6,532 nucleotides of DNA, taken from an uncultured Lachnospiraceae bacterium. GTDB lineage: Bacteria > Bacillota > Clostridia > Lachnospirales > Lachnospiraceae. Where the stretch lies: positions 1 through 6,532 of the forward strand of contig CAMOZD010000075.1 of NCBI GenBank assembly GCA_946630645.1. Reading direction: 5' to 3'. Under the pieces are notes generated by a model that was not told the DNA's origin, did not search any database, and was given only the letters and a program-made list of their open reading frames with translations. Both the position numbers and the translations under genes were made by a program. Below are positions 6,061 through 6,532 of this stretch, in pieces (position 1 is the first letter of the stretch; each line of letters starts with the position of its first letter).

Positions 6061-6532
6061 ATGTACCGGGTAAAACTGACTGATTTAATTGAAAAAATGC
6101 ATCTTAAGAATATACTCCCAGACATTGATATTTCAGAAATAAAAATCAATCAATCCGGCGTAAACCGTATGGCTCTGCAGCTGGTAGGCTTTTTTGACCA
6201 TTTCGACTCTGACAGGATCCAGGTGATCGGTAATGTGGAGCATTCCTATCTCCAGCAGAAGGATGATGATGAGATTCTTCCCATCTATGAGACGATTTTT
6301 GGTTTTAAGATGCCCTGCGTTGTTTTCTGCAGGAATTTAGAGCCCTGCGACCGTATGCTCAATGTGGCTGAAAAGCACGGGGTGCCCATTCTGCAGACAG
6401 ATATGTCCACCTCTGATTTCATTGCGGCCACGGTGCGCTGGCTCAGTGAAGAACTGGCACCCCGCATCTCCATTCACGGAGTGCTGGTGGATGTCTATGG
6501 TGAGGGAGTTCTGATTATGGGCGAAAGCGGAA
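6061..6532 (+). CDS. hprK: HPr kinase/phosphorylase, N-terminal part, cut by the window end
   Basis: This enzyme phosphorylates, and in other conditions dephosphorylates, HPr on its regulatory serine, the signal that drives CcpA-dependent carbon catabolite repression in Firmicutes. The first 157 codons are present, about half the family's usual length of around 310. The N-terminal domain (about 1-130) has the family pattern, including ALQLVGFFDHFDSDRIQVIG (38-57) and the stretch EKHGVPILQTD (104-114). The kinase domain opens with ISIHGVLVDVYGEGVLIMGESG (136-157), in which the invariant HG is at 139-140. GESG (154-157) is the start of the Walker A loop, expected to continue as xGKS beyond the window. 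The HPr-kinase signature and remaining catalytic residues are not visible. A strong AAGGAGGA site sets the start. The first 100 bases are markedly AT-rich compared with the rest, as is common near translation starts. It follows uvrC by 142 bases and has its own predicted promoter. Confidence 0.93.
   Translation, partial: MYRVKLTDLIEKMHLKNILPDIDISEIKINQSGVNRMALQLVGFFDHFDSDRIQVIGNVEHSYLQQKDDDEILPIYETIFGFKMPCVVFCRNLEPCDRMLNVAEKHGVPILQTDMSTSDFIAATVRWLSEELAPRISIHGVLVDVYGEGVLIMGESG

Overview
This is ordinary chromosomal DNA from a Gram-positive, low-to-moderate-GC Firmicute, most likely a Clostridia member of the Lachnospiraceae type (Clostridium cluster XIVa). The grounds are: strong AGGAGG-type ribosome binding sites, AT-rich spacers with TTGACA and TATAAT-like boxes between GC-richer genes, a bacterial Mrp with a Cys-rich N-terminus, an FtsH with lineage-style motif variants, and uvrC followed directly by hprK, an order I associate with Clostridia. 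The organism call is inference from these traits, since no database search was possible.

Layout. At the extreme left edge a minus-strand gene probably starts at base 5 and leaves the window; only its start codon and ribosome binding site are visible. A divergent spacer with an extended -10 promoter leads into rpe (151-804, ribulose-phosphate 3-epimerase). After a 107-base AT-rich spacer carrying an UP-like tract, a perfect TTGACA and a TATAAT come mrp (912-1745, Mrp/NBP35-type Fe-S P-loop ATPase) and, 17 bases later, ftsH (1763-3841, membrane AAA+ zinc metalloprotease). These two are probably co-transcribed. ftsH ends in five tandem 36-bp repeats that encode a Pro/Ala/Glu-rich tail, followed by a strong stem-loop terminator. 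Then come a structured spacer, uvrC (4026-5918, nucleotide-excision-repair endonuclease subunit), a 142-base spacer with a weak terminator candidate, a perfect 7-bp dyad and an extended -10 promoter, and the first 157 codons of hprK (HPr kinase/phosphorylase), cut by the window end inside its Walker A motif.

How the genes work together. They are housekeeping functions rather than one pathway: pentose-phosphate carbon flow (Rpe), Fe-S cluster delivery (Mrp), membrane protein quality control (FtsH), DNA repair (UvrC, itself carrying the four-Cys set known to bind Fe-S in the family) and carbon-catabolite regulation (HprK). All five main genes look intact as far as they are visible, with no mobile element, tRNA, rRNA or CRISPR array.

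I found no convincing undescribed system. The feature most worth a second look is the minisatellite tail of FtsH. Next are the unusual promoter/ribosome-binding-site arrangement before mrp and the dyads in the uvrC and hprK leaders.
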